A model generated the notes under the pieces. The model made no database searches, was not told the origin of the DNA, and saw nothing but the letters and a program-made list of their open reading frames with translations. The position numbers were made by a program, and so were the translations under genes. Positions 12,151 to 45,600 of a DNA stretch of 64,000 bases are shown here, piece after piece. The stretch's first letter is position 1. The number at the start of each line of letters is the position of its first letter. The DNA is from Asterias amurensis (lineage: Eukaryota > Echinodermata > Asteroidea > Forcipulatida > Asteriidae): the NCBI RefSeq assembly GCF_032118995.1, contig NC_092661.1:188501-252500 (forward strand). The letters are read 5' to 3'.

Positions 12151-12526
12151 AGGTAGTGGACACTATTGGTAATTGTCAAAGACTAGCCTTCACAGTTCGC
12201 CATCTCAACATATGCATAAAATAACAAACCTGTGAAAATTTTAGCTCAATCGGTCATCGAACTTGCGAGATAATAATGAAAGAAAAAAACACCCTTGTCA
12301 CACGAAGTTGTGTGGGTTTAGATGGTTGATTTCGAGACCTCAAGTTTTAAACCTGAGGTCTCGAAATCAAATTCGTGGAAAATTACCTCTTCTCGAAAAC
12401 TATGGCACTTCAGAGGGAGCCGTTTCTCACAATGTTTTATACCATCAACCTCTCCCCATTACTCGTCACCAAGAAAGGTTTTATGCTAATAATTATTTTG
12501 AGTATTACCAATAGTGTCCACTGCCT
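12151..12526. mobile_element. TTAA-family non-autonomous DNA element, copy 1
   Basis: Ends AGGTAGTGGACACTATTGG and, inverted, CCAATAGTGTCCACTGCCT. The left flank is TTAA; the right flank is TTAT, a decayed target site. It carries an internal palindrome around GAGACCTCAAGTTTTAAACC. No coding capacity. A TTAA target fits Kolobok-like or piggyBac-like mobilisation. The AGG terminus fits Kolobok better, but this is an inference. Confidence 0.8.
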
Positions 12527-13083
12527 TTATTAATATCGTCCTGTTTTGAAACATCCTCCTTCAGCCCACATTAGTTTCCCATATGGGGACAGATGATCTC
12601 CGGGAACAGACTTCTCTGCTCTCGGAGAGCAGGGTAGCAATATTACCCGAAACTTTTTAAGACAATCATAATCAAGATCCTTTGAATAATTATCTTAATC
12701 GACTTAATTATTCATAAACCTTTGAAGTTGTCCTGGCACACGATCGAATCCAACAAGAATTGTTTTATTATTTTTTGTATAATAGGCATATCACCGAAAA
12801 CCCAAATCCGTATGATTATTTCTTTACCCAAATAATATGTCTGTGGTCAACATAATCAGTTCGGATGAAGCTTTTACAATAGGTTTTGTTTAGATACTAA
12901 ACGCATCTGCCTGGCGATTACAATCTGTAACTCACAGTTGTAATGCCGATAGCTGGGGTTTACTGTCTCGACTTTGTACTGTCCGCATTAATTTTTTTGA
13001 TAGCAAATGAAATAATACACAATTCTCAACACAGGGATAGTTTAGGTACTGGTTAACAAGCGGTTGGAACTTCAGCTGTTAAG

Positions 13084-16000
13084 ATGCATTTTGATGAAAT
13101 CTTAACTCATGTTGGTGAGTTTGGCAGATTTCAACAAATTGTGTACTTCACGGCTTGTATTTTGGTTATTCCTGTGTATTGGCACACAAATGTACAGGTA
13201 TGTTTAACTCGAATTGGTTTGAAAATAAAATTCTGATTTAAAATCCGTTGTTCATCTTTTAGTTTTATTGTGTAGTTTTGTTCAAGGGACTTTCGACTAG
13301 GCCTATTTTCAAAGCTTTGAAAACAAAATCAAATGTGATTTATTGTTGATTGTTATCAACAACGAGGAATCACTGCCAGTGTTTATGGCACTAATGTATC
13401 TTTTTGTTTTCTTCCGGTAAATAATCTAAATTAATCAGAATAATTTGTTTTCATCGATATTCAGGTCTTTTCAGCAGCAAGTACAAATCACTGGTGTACT
13501 GTGCCGGACATAAACCAAGAATGTGACGAATGGAATCTAACGAGTTCACAATGCACTGAGCAGACAATGATGCTTGGTATACCGCCCTCTATTGACACTA
13601 CCTACCCTAATGATAACTGTCAACGATATAATTTGACAGGGGTACCATTGGTTTATAACACGTCCGGAGCGGATATTGGGGTCGAGGTGATCCAGTGCGA
13701 CAAAGGATGGATGTACAATACTACTTCATATGCTACAACTATCATTTCTGATGTAAGTGATTAAATTCAATTCAAAAAAATTCAATACAAAACATGTACA
13801 ATACAGCTAAAACGTAAACATTGACTGATTGAAAATGTTATCTGACCCGAGAAATGTTTTTTTTTTTAAATTGGGTTTGAGTCATTCGCAGTTAAGTCGA
13901 GCTCAAGTCTATATCAAGTGGTCTACTACTACAAATCAAGGGTTGTAAAATAAAACATCCTCGAAGATTAAACAAAGGAAGATAATAACAGTGGCTTCTT
14001 ATTACAGCGCTCATGGGCGCTCCTGTCGCTAAAACGTAACTTACAGTGATTCTTCAAGGTATGTGGGGCAATCGGTATGATACCTAATAATGTTTAAGGC
14101 TAAGCACTATGATTGTTTACAAATTAATGTGGTGCATAATGCAGCCAATCAAACAGAGCGAATCCCTTCTCATTTCGATAAGTGCACTGGGTTCTGTTAC
14201 GTGTTTTACACACCACACGGGACCACCGGCTAAACATCCCGACCGAGGGATGCAGCAGTATTAATGGTTAAGTTTCTTGCAAAGTGTCACGACTGGGACT
14301 CGAACCCGCCATACTCTGTTGGGTCAGAAACACCAGAGTTTGAATCCGGTGCTGTTTCATAAGAACCGTTAGGCCATGAATGGATGCGGTGTGTACCAAC
14401 CTCAAAACGTGAATCATTGAACGTGTTTTTCCCCGCAGTTTGATTTGGTTTGTGATGAAGGAAATCGAGCAGATATTGCACAGATGGCATTCTCTATTGG
14501 AACTGTCGTAGGAGCCGTCCTATTTGGATACCTTTCCGATAGGTAACAGTTTAAATCAAACAAATATTAATAGTTTTTGGAAAAAAATAATGTTGTCAAA
14601 AAGCAAGAAAAACAAATTAAAGTGCACAACACGTTTGAGAATCAATAATTATCGGTAAATAATGATTATGACACGCAGTTGCCGACTACATTGGACACCT
14701 TTGGTAATGAAAACAATTGTCAAAGACCAGGTGAGTATAAATATCTCTTGGTGTACCCAAACATAATGCACAACAAATTTCTTTCTCTAAATATCACGCA
14801 CTTCAGAGGGAGCCATTTCTCACAATGTGATACATCAACAGCCTTCACTGCTCGTTACCAAGAAAGTTTTCATGCATCTACAATTAATTTGAGTTGTAAT
14901 AAACCAATAGTGTCCAGTGCCTGTAATTGACTTTGATTGTGGATGAATCTCTCTGCAGGTTTGGACGTCGATCAATCTTTCTGGTTTGTCTCCTCGTCCA
15001 AGGACTTGTTGGTTTAATTATTGCCTTCTCACCTAGTTTCATATTCTACACGATATTTCGGACCGTTCTTGGACTGGCTAATCAAACTGTGATCCAACTT
15101 GGCTTTGTTTTGGGTTAGTAAGAACTTTTGTTTTAAATAATGTAGACAGACTTACCCTAGCACATTATATTTTTTATATAAATTTATATTTAAAAGCAAT
15201 TATCGTACGGTGATTTACTATTTTTTTTTTTTTTTTTTTTTAATTATAATCCAGGTAATGAATTTACCGGTCCTTCCAAGCGAGTTTTTGCTGGTGTGGT
15301 GATAAGTTTCTTTCTGAGTTTCGGTAATATGACATTAGCTTTACTGGCCGCGTTCTGTCGTAGTTGGCGTCTATTACAAATCGTGATTTCTATTCCTCCA
15401 CTTCTTGGGGTATTATTATTGGCGTGAGTATTGTTTAATATTAATGATTCATAAAAACATTATTTTTATGTGATTGGAAGACTTTAAATAGCTGCTTGAG
15501 TGTAAACATTGTCAGTCAATTCGATGTCAAAACTTTGTAACTTAATTGTTTGTCATTCAATTGCAATTTTGCTAATTTGACACGTCCGAATTTTCCGTTA
15601 TTATCGTTAAAAATAATTTAGACCCAACATCAATGTTTTGATAAACGCTTCTCTGATGTCATGTGTGGGATTTTGATTTTCTGTACCTCCTGAGAATAAT
15701 GAGAAGTGTCTTTAAAAATATTGTTTTTCTTATAAAATTATGTAAACAACTAAATTTCGTTTTAAAATAATCGAAAACATGAGTTTAATCTAAGATCACT
15801 TGTCGTTTTCGTCCAAGCTGGTCTTAAAGTTCAAGGTTTAGCTTATATCAACAGTTTCAACAAATTAAAGACATTATCACTCAAGAGCAATCAGTTTAAA
15901 GAATACAATGTATCAAGATGAAAATGATGTCGGAGAGAGGGATCCATTTTAGACGCAAAGCTTGTAGGCATTGGTCTCTAAGACATGCATTTGCATTGAG

Positions 16001-18505
16001 GCGCAGAATATCAATTACAATTCGGTGAACTAAAAAGTCGATAAGTTGATTCAAAAATTTGCATAAAATCTCGACTAACTGTGAATTCACGCAGATTTAT
16101 TCCAGAATCTGCAAGATGGTTGGTTTCTGTTGGTAAAGTTCAAATGGCAGAGAAGATCATTCGCAAGGCAGCTAAAGTCAACGGTGTTCCACAACCAGAT
16201 GTCATCTTTACTGAGAATGAAATAAAGGAATTACAGGTTTGTGTTTTTGTCTTCAACAATCTCTTTACTTTGCACACGCGCCTTGGAATAGGCAACCAGA
16301 ATGGTGGCGTTCTTCAAATGCCTGACGATTGATTGTTTACTCGATTGGTTTAATTATTTCTTGTATGACTGATTGGTTTATTTTATCTTGAATGATTGAT
16401 TGTTTGGTAGATTGATTGATTGATTGATTGATTGCCCAAAGCATTTTTATAAACTCTAACAAACTTGTTATAAATATCTCTACTTGTTCCTATATACAGG
16501 AACCAAACGAAGCGTCGGTTTTTGATTTATTGAAGTACCCAACTCTTAGGAAACGGATTCTTATCATTGTATGGATATCGTAAGTTTACTCAATACTTTA
16601 AATAATTCAATCAAATTAAACGAATAGTGTTTAATGTCATTTTAATTAAATATTAATAAGTATAAGTAAAGCAGCCATCTGTTATGCCAATTTGAAACAC
16701 AAAGTCGGGCGTTTTGCACGAGAACGGCTTGCAGTACGTGCACATTTTGTCACAAAACTCATTTCACGATTGGCTAGTAAACAACGCTGCGGGTGTAAAC
16801 ATTCAGAGCGACGGCGAGCCAAAAATGCAATTTGTCAGCGAAAATGGCGTCAATAATGCATGTTGTTATATTTAAGTGATTGGTTATTTACAGTGGAAAT
16901 AAAGATGTATACGTGAGAGAGAGAGAAACACCCCTAACGTGTTTAATGAATTTAATTTAATTGAACTCAATTCGGCTGAAGACGAGCAGAGTAAACTGTT
17001 CGAAACGTCGAAACCACATTGGCTCATCTCAGAGGCAACACTCACTCAAAAGAGATTTATAAATGGTTGTACCCGCATGTTCACTATCGATTTATAGTTT
17101 ATTCTTGAACTCGTTTGCGACAGCTTTGTCATAAACTATCGCGGGAGAAGTACTTAATTTAATACGTAATACATAACTTAACTACGTAACTTAATTTATT
17201 TGTCATTTCTCTTCTAGAATGGTTGCTGGTCTAACCTTCTTTGGGCTGACGTTAAATACTGGAGGTTCAGGAACCAATGACTACATTTCCTTCCTGCTGT
17301 CGGGGCTGATTGAGATCCCTGCCTATGTCTTATGTCTTATATTCCTCGATAACATCGGTCGTCGTTTCATGACAATTGGGTTTTTCTTGATTGGAGCTAG
17401 TGCGTGTTTAGTTACGGCGTGGCTTGGTAAGAAGAAGAACATTGGCACGACCAGATGAGTTTGAAAATTAAGACAATACGGTTACACCAAATGTACATAA
17501 TACACAATTCAGAGCATCAATACGACGGGGAAAACGTTTACATAGAAAGGTGAAAACAAAATGAACGAAATAAAAAATAATAATCATTAAATAGAAAATT
17601 GGCAGTGTATCGAAAAACATCAAGACGACGGACAAAATGAGACAGATCAAACTTCAAAGTAGAACCATGTTTTTATTGCATAATAACATGCTATGTGTTT
17701 CATTATCAACTTCTTTGTTCCTTTCAATTCATTGAATTGTACTTGTTGCCCTTGTATTGTTTAGGTTGAATACGTAATAATTATATAACAATTAAATGTT
17801 TTAGATCCTGGAATCGCGAAGACGTCCGTGTCTCTCCTTGGGAAGTTTGGTGCCTCAGGAGCTCTTTGTATTGTTCCGTTTTATTGTCTAGAACTTCTAC
17901 CTACGCCCGTTAGGTAAAGAACATTTTTTCATTTTTAAAGGTTACCATTTATAAGCTTTATTTAAATTATCTTATTTCTCAAAATGTCTACACCTGTACA
18001 TATATCTCATCGCAGGCTGTTGCGATTTTAATTGTACTGAATACAGGTCCGCTGGTATGGGTCTCCAACTGATGGGTCTTGGAATTGGATCCATCTTAGC
18101 TCCAGTATGTCTTATTCTTCAAGACCTTTGGGATCCAAGCCTTATGTTGATATTTGGACTGCTTTGCTTACTATCTGCTCTACCTACATTCATGTTACCT
18201 GAGACCGCAGGGAAAGCATTACCAGAGACAATAGCAGAAGGAGAAGATTTGGCAAAAAGTAAGACTTTATGTTATTTTGTGTGCATGCAATTTCGGAGCT
18301 CAATGAGCGCCCTCTAACGATCTGATTATCTTTGGTAAGGTCAATGCGCATAAATTATTCAAACTTAATTTTAAGTTTTAGATGTGTTTTACCTCATTTT
18401 GTTTAGTTTTTTTCTTGTGAAATGAATTTGTACGAGACCTCTCGCTTGTAAAAACGTGTATTTTGTGTGTTTTTGGCTTCAGAACGATCAACAGCGAAGA
18501 AGTAA
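13084..18505 (+). CDS. SLC22-family organic cation/anion/carnitine transporter, complete
   Basis: Plasma-membrane major-facilitator carrier for organic ions; substrate not predictable. Exons: 13084-13197, 13465-13752, 14439-14542, 14959-15113, 15255-15423, 16095-16236, 16500-16579, 17218-17426, 17805-17913, 18047-18258, 18483-18505. All joins keep phase and the sum is 535 codons (534 residues), the usual family size. TM1 is near residues 20-35 (ACILVIPVYW). It is followed by a large Cys-rich, N-glycosylated extracellular loop (HWCTVP, then CDKGWMYNTT) ending in FDLVCDE, the hallmark entry to TM2. The signature RFGRRS follows TM2, FIPESARWLV lies before the central loop, and PETAGKALPETIAEGE closes the last TM. 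The C-terminus is KKRSTAKK. TM and loop order match SLC22, but the subfamily (OCT, OCTN, A15/A16-like) is unresolved. Confidence 0.94.
14100..14378 (-). repeat. tRNA-derived SINE, family A
   Basis: Minus-strand copy in SLC22 intron 2, including the B box within GGGTTCGAGTCCCAGTCG and the body with GAACCCAGTGCACTT. Diverged from the copy at 6222. Confidence 0.7.
14681..14922. mobile_element. TTAA-family DNA element, copy 2 (diverged)
   Basis: Left end ACATTGGACACCTTTGGTAA is degraded; right end CCAATAGTGTCCAGTGCCT is intact. It lies in SLC22 intron 3, ending about 35 bases before exon 4. Confidence 0.7.
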
Positions 18506-18598
18506 CGGCAGATGACGTAATTCCAATGGCTGTGTCCTCGGTTGGAGTTCAAACCATACCTCAAGGACATTTGGAGACTTTTGTAAATCATGGATTTA

Positions 18599-18604
18599 AA
18601 TAAA
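18599..18604 (+). terminator. Polyadenylation signal AATAAA of the SLC22 gene
   Basis: AATAAA lies 94 bases after the TAA stop at 18503-18505, on the same strand, the first such hexamer after the coding end. Confidence 0.6.
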
Positions 18605-18867
18605 AACGGACAAATTGTTTTGGTGTGAGCCAGAATGAGCAGTGTATGGAGACGCCATGCGTGGCGTTTGGTTTTGCCGTCTCGACGTACCACTGCAACA
18701 ACATTATTGGAAAAACAGGCAGCGCATGCAACGAGTGACTGGCAACAGCAAAAATGAACTATATAGGGTAGACTGGGCCCATGTCTTTACCCGCAATGAT
18801 AACGACAGCTTCTTGCTATTTAGATGATGCAATGATTCCATTGGGTACAATGATATCATTGGATAAA

Positions 18868-18990
18868 TGCAGTGACAAAAACTTCCGTATCTGTGTTTTG
18901 ATTGGTCCAATGTATGTTTGTGCAGAGTGACACACATCACCTCGGACCAATCAAAGCACAGATATGAGAGCTTACTTTCGGTCACTTGCA
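18868..18990. mobile_element. Short palindromic DNA element
   Basis: The ends TGCAGTGACAAAAA and (inverted) TGCAAGTGACCGAAA pair with each other, and inside them TATCTGTGTTTTGATTGGTC pairs with its near-exact inverse. The whole 123 bp would fold into one hairpin. No coding capacity. Confidence 0.7.
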
Positions 18991-19447
18991 TGCTGTGTCC
19001 ACGAGTGTATTATGCATACGTGCATGTAGTGTGGTGTAGAATTTTACTGCGTATCTCTATGTGGAAATGAATGTAGGTGAAAGGTGAAGATACACGGGCA
19101 TTGACCTCCGACTGGAGGCCACTCTCGAGCCTTAATAACGAGCCTCGAAGTGTGACGTAAGATGCTCAGGCTAAGGCTATATGGATCAAGCACGTGACGC
19201 ACGGTTGTCTCAAGAATGTTCTATCAATCTTAGTTCCATTAAGATAATTTAAAACATTAAAACTCGCAGCCAAAGGCTGATTGAGTTACAAAAAATACGG
19301 AGTTTTATAAGAATAGATTTGTTAAAAATTACAGAAAAAACGTTAAGAATTACAAGTCGTTGTTTTTCATTATAAGTAAATTGGCTTGTGCCAGTGACTA
19401 AAATATAGCACAAAATTGCGCGGTAAAAGCAAGCACAGAAGGCATAC

Positions 19448-19478
<31 letters not shown>

Positions 19479-20711
19479 TTTTTTTTTTTGGGGGGGGGGC
19501 ACACACATTTTGTTGGCATTACACAAGTTGTTTTCATTTGGTGTCAGTTCCATGTAGCATTCCTGATGACGTAAATCACTATTCTTACAATGCAGCAGCT
19601 TTTAATGGCTTAAAGCATACAATATGTAGCAGAGGGGGGGGGGGGGGGGGCACCTCTCGGACGGAAGGTCGATCCCCTAAAGCCTTTAAAGTGATTCCCA
19701 GAACACAATGCAGACATTGGGGGTACACCATGCCACGTATCGAACACCAATTAAAATGGCGTTATACATGTAGGTTCCTATCAAATCTAAAAATTAGCAA
19801 TGTAAGATTCGTTTATAGTATCGGCTATTTCAGAACAACGAGAAATAAATGTCTATGAAGAAGCTTTCAGTCTATTTATCGAAACTTATTTAACGTCAAT
19901 TGTGTTTTTGGTACTAAGATAGTTCAATGGTGGTATTGTGATAAGTTAAAGACCAACAAGTTTCTAATGATTTTGAAGACGGGGTTGCACATGGTTATTA
20001 CTATTCAATTAGTGTACCAATAATGTATTTACAATAATGTTGGTGTTAAATAAAGTGACAAGGCATGGGAAAATAAGGCGAACTGGTTTGCCTAGATACA
20101 ACTCAGAGGAAGGACCAAGTATTGTGAGCATTACTTCATAAGCCAACACTGGATGCATCAGAGTGATATGCGATATGAATTGAACGACTTGGGCTAATGT
20201 CTTTATTGGTACAGTGTTTAGAAAACAAAACCGATTGATTTACAATGACACAAGTACAAACTAAGTACTAACAACATTTTATGTTATTGTGTTTATTTAT
20301 TTCTTCAATATACAACAGTTTCATGTCAGCTAATTTCAAGTCTTAATTAAACAAGAAAATAAATGTAACAATAAAACTCCAACGCATTGGTATATCATGA
20401 TAAGCCTCAAGTATTATTGTTGAAAATTTAAACTGTTTGTGTTCCATGTTTAAAACTTCAAGGTTGGGATAACTTTCTTTTATTCATGCATAAGTATTGT
20501 GGGAAAGAAATGTCCTATTATTTAACTATAAAATTAACAAAATTGAGAGAGAAAGAGGAAATTTTTACCTCATTCTTAAATTCTGTAAAACTTTGATCAG
20601 TTTAAAAAGATAGCCGTCTTAAAAAAAAACAATTATTTTAAAAGATAATAGCCCTAATTTATAACCGATTAAAAAACATAAAAGTTTACACTAAAAGTAA
20701 GATTTTCTTAA

Positions 20712-20982
20712 AGGCAGTGGACACTATTGGTAATTACTCAAAATAATTATTAGCATAAAACCTTTCTTAATGACAAGTAATGGGGAGAGGTCGGTGGTAT
20801 AAAACATTGTGAGAAACAGCTCCCTCTGAAGTGCCATAGTTTTGGAGAAAGAAGTAATTTTCCACGAATTTAATTTTGAGACCTCAAGTTTAGAACTTGA
20901 GGTCTTGAAATCAACCATCTAAACGCACACAACTTCGTGTGACAAGGGTGTTTTTACCAATTACCAATAGTGTGCACTGCCT
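20712..20982. mobile_element. TTAA-family DNA element, copy 3
   Basis: Flanked by TTAA on both sides. Ends AGGCAGTGGACACTATTGG and (inverted) AGGCAGTGCACACTATTGG. About 100 bp shorter than copy 1 through internal loss. Lies just downstream of the MAP3K7 stop codon. Confidence 0.85.
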
Positions 20983-21229
20983 TTAAATACAAAGCATTTT
21001 CTGAGATTTCTTTCAGCAATCGCAGATAAAGAATACTTCACGCCCATGTTAAGTGTCACATGAGCAGTTATAGATGCACACCAACTCTTAACATGAGTGG
21101 ACATGGGCTGACCATGAGATGACCAATGGGTGGACCACTGGCTGACCACTGGCTGACCATGTGAACACCAGCAGCAGTATTTGAAGTCAGACAAAGAGTT
21201 GTTTGGAGCTGATCTCAATCATCAATTGG

Positions 21230-36063
<14,834 letters not shown>

Positions 36064-37805
36064 CTCTGAGATTGTTTACAGCCATTTATTTACAAAGAGT
36101 TTCATGTTCGATAACTTTACTCCACTACATTATGACTTCCTCCTGATGACACAGTGCACACGCATTCATGACAGTGTTATGAATAGTAACTCGTCCCATG
36201 ACTGGCTCGTCCTTCCGAACAAAGCATTTTATTACCGACTCGACCGGACCAGCTCTGCGAATTTCCCTATACGCCCACACAAGCACGAGGTCGTCCTGTG
36301 TCTGTTAATGGTCTGTTATCAGCGCTGCAATAGGACGACTTGGCCCGTCATACAGATATTTTGCAGAAGGCAGTCAAGCTGGTTAAATCATACCGTAGGA
36401 GGGCGTGCTGTAGCAATTTACAACTGACGTCTTGGGCCAAGTTGTGTGGAAACTGCTGGATTTTGTTTTCCATTTTGACCCAAATTTGATAAAACTACTG
36501 GACTTAATAACGCTTGTGATTTTTAACACAAATTAATTGAGAATTATAACAGCTGGACTTACCCCTTGTGTTTTTTCAACTAATGGCCAAAATCTGGGTC
36601 GAAGAGTGACCCACATTGGGATTAGCATTCTCGTTTAGGATTTGTCAATGAGCCAACAACTAAAGTTGGGCTTTGATTTGTTAATATTATTTTTAAAAAA
36701 ATACCTGCCCCATCAAAAAAAAAAAAAAAAAACATCTCTAATAATGACATACATGAAGGTCACACAAGAAATTTGACATTAAAGTTTTTATATCAAAGAA
36801 CAGTTTACATGGTTTCTTTGTTCCGGTTTATTTCTCTGTCAATATTTAACATTCTAACCTTCTCAAGAAACAGTTCCTTCTACAAGAAACCATGAACATA
36901 AAGGTACTCACTGCCTACAATGGATTCTCATAGCAAAGTGCCAGGTACAGTCAACTTTTGTACCGTGTTTTTTCTATTTTCATCGACTGAGCTGAGAAAC
37001 TATAAATGAGGGCATTTTTGCTGAAACATTGCATGACTGTACCCTGTCCAGTAATTTTAAAATTTACATGAATGGACTTAGAAAAGAAAAACAAAACCTG
37101 TAATCTTCTGTCAAAATGGCAACACAACATGATATATAAAAAACACATAATTTACTCAAGTTACTCTCATGACTTGATACTGACTTGGTGCGGAATCGGT
37201 CAAGTCTATAATAGATGCAAACGAATAGTTAATGGTCTGACATTTTGACCTTGGCAGAATCTTTCCCTCATTCTCCAAAACACCTCCTTCACCAAGATGT
37301 TTGGACTTTGATAAGATTGGTACATGTATGCCTTATAAGTTATGTTTAGTGTGTTTGGTTTGTTCAAAATCCTACAAAATTCAACAACTTCCTGCAGAGG
37401 ATTTTGGAGAATTTGAATCGTTCATGAATTGCTCTGCAGAATGTTTTGACCACCAACCAGATTGGTTAGGTTGTTCATAAAATAATATCATAGAGTGTTT
37501 GGCAATTACATGTACACAGTACTTCTGAGCAGTCATTAATAACTTATTGTTACACCGATGAAATAACTTACTAAAAACTGAGTTTAAGAGTTTTACAGAA
37601 ATAGTTATTTCACCTAACATTAAAGTTTTGTAGTAAAAGTTTTCTTCACTCTGTTTCAAATGTCATTAACTTAAGAAAGAAACAGGTAGCGTGTTTTACA
37701 CAAATAGGTCAATGTTTTCTAATATTTTTTGGTTGTTAAGTTCTTCCCTCAAACACAAATGGAACATTCAGGAAGACATCACATGTCCCCTGGAGGCATA
37801 GTAGT
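36064..37805. other. Intergenic region MAP3K7 5' flank / RBBP4 3' flank
   Basis: The two genes run in the same direction about 1.7 kb apart. I see the MAP3K7 promoter region (no TATA box noted), an A-tract at about 36713-36733 and unique AT-rich sequence. An open plus-strand frame at 36104-36427 overlaps the presumed promoter and looks accidental. Confidence 0.6.
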
Positions 37806-43909
<6,104 letters not shown>

Positions 43910-43974
43910 TTTGTGGATTTATTTGGAATATTACCACACGTCGAACTGGATATATCGCACTATCAACACACACG

Positions 43975-43987
43975 TTTCCGCGCCAAA
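43975..43987 (-). promoter_or_regulatory. E2F-type site upstream of RBBP4
   Basis: On the minus strand it reads TTTGGCGCGGAAA, a perfect match to the E2F/DP consensus (TTTSGCGC core with flank), 66-78 bases upstream of the RBBP4 ATG. RBBP4 binds Rb-family proteins and is expressed with the cell cycle in animals, so control by E2F is plausible. This is motif evidence only. Confidence 0.6.
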
Positions 43988-44639
43988 TCTAACGCCGTTG
44001 TTCGAGTGTGTCACACATTGCTTAGATGGTAACCAAGCTCATCGGTTTATTTGCGTTTGAGTTAACAAAGTACCAGTGGAAACGTAAAGAAAGTCAAGAG
44101 AGGGCGCTTAACCAGTTGTCTGTGATGTGCATCTCGAAGGAAAGCCACAGACATGCCGGGGGGGGGGGGGCTACACATACCCATGCACATACCGACCCAC
44201 AATTTGGGCGTTATTGGTATTTTGGGAATTTCGAGCAAAAATTGTGTTTTAGAAGCAGCTCGACGAAAATAATAGTGTCCCAAGATAGATAAAGTTACTT
44301 GTAGGGTTTGAGTTAGGGAACTGTACCTGCTGTGGGATGGAGGTAGCTATATGTTGTGGGGGGGGGGGGTTGTGATTGTGTGGTGCAACCACAGTTAGAA
44401 AAACTAAAAAATGTATAATCTTGTGTATCATTTATATATACTTTTACTGCAGCATTTTATTTCACACAGGGGCCAAGCAGTTATGGATTACGCTTCGCCC
44501 CTTTAATACATTCTTGCAAATTAATTTAATGTTTACATTTTAATTAACACTTGACACTGAGAAGTTCATTGCCCAGCAACCATATTATGTGTCTGTACTA
44601 ACGAACCAAAGAATCATAAATGTTTTTTGATATTCAAGG

Positions 44640-45600
44640 GTTGTTTGTACACGGCCCCTCCATTTGACTCCCTCGTAGGACTTCAGTGAGTTCGTTCGTG
44701 GGGAGAAGCATTTTCACGTTCTTTGACAGGCTCCTCCTGCATCCAGTTGGGGAATACCTCCCAAGCCTACAACTCTTCACCATTGTTGTTTCATTCGATC
44801 CCAACAAAAACTTAGCAATCTTAAAACCAAGTTGTAGTTTCCTTCTTGAGTATCCTCCGTTGTTTGTTCACTTGAAGATGAATTTATCCTCAGCATGATT
44901 TGCAACATGATCATGCCATCATCTAGTTTGCAATTATTTTGATCTGGATTTAGCGGAACATGAAATAAAAGCAGAAAAGAAACAAACTTAGTGATTATTA
45001 TGACTGACACGTTTCTGTAACTGTCAGTCTCAAAATAAACTACAAAACGAAATTCTTTGTGCGGTTGCTGATGTCCTTCAGGATTGCCAGGTCCTCGATT
45101 TGGCTTCATGGCAACCTTGCATGTTATGTTTAGTTGAGCGAAATAGGCTTTTCCCAAGTGTTGTCTATGTCCCATTTTTGGCCCATCCATACTCGTAAGG
45201 CCATATCGTGCTCCGCTGAGTTAATGCACTCACTGTTTCCGGTCCCAACTTTAAAATATTTGTTAATATTGACATTAAAATTGGCAAGTAAATTGGACCA
45301 TCTCCCCATGTTTGCATGTAGCTCTAAACTTTGGTAGACTGTACTTGGATTGAGTTAGACTGAAAGAGGCCACAACATGCTAACTTCTTATTCATTGCTT
45401 CGACGTTAAACGAATAATGAACAAGTAATAGTAATTGGTGAATCTTACTACGCGCATCGTATGAGCAATCAAGTTATATTTAAACATTAATGGCTCCGAG
45501 TCGCTTGACCCGTTTTCCTTGATTCCACGATCCAGCTCATTGAAACGAACTCTGAATTCAGGAATTGATAAACGCGTGGTCGTATTCTTCCCATTGGAAT
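44640..45600 (-). pseudogene. Decayed protein-coding remnant, family unknown
   Basis: Several minus-strand stretches have protein-like composition, but in different frames: FRVRFNELDRGIKENG (about 45520-45570), ELHANMGRWSNLLANFNVNI (about 45250-45320), KPNRGPGNPEGHQQPHKEFR (about 45040-45105) and PNWMQEEPVKERENASPHER (about 44700-44755). They keep one order and strand, as expected of an old gene or mobile-element copy that is now broken in several places. I do not recognise the family. Exons of a fast-evolving live gene are a less likely alternative. Confidence 0.4.

Larger units (their letters stand above)
11576..13083. other. Divergent intergenic region REPS1 / SLC22
   Basis: Holds the REPS1 5' flank, a poly-C tract at about 12080-12103, one TTAA-family element (12151-12526) and about 550 bp of unique-looking AT-rich sequence before the SLC22 start. 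No other gene seen. Confidence 0.7.
18506..21229. other. Convergent intergenic region SLC22 / MAP3K7
   Basis: Contains the SLC22 3' flank, a palindromic element (18868-18990), an (ATT)n/poly-T/poly-G tract at 19448-19498, a second poly-G run near 19628-19650, a TTAA-family copy (20712-20982), and a short 12-bp tandem (ACCACTGGCTG-like) around 21105-21166. No gene recognised. Confidence 0.7.

Noticed and set aside
36104-36427. 107-codon gene divergent from MAP3K7
   Set aside because: No domain, no start context, and it covers the expected MAP3K7 promoter. Chance is the simpler reading.
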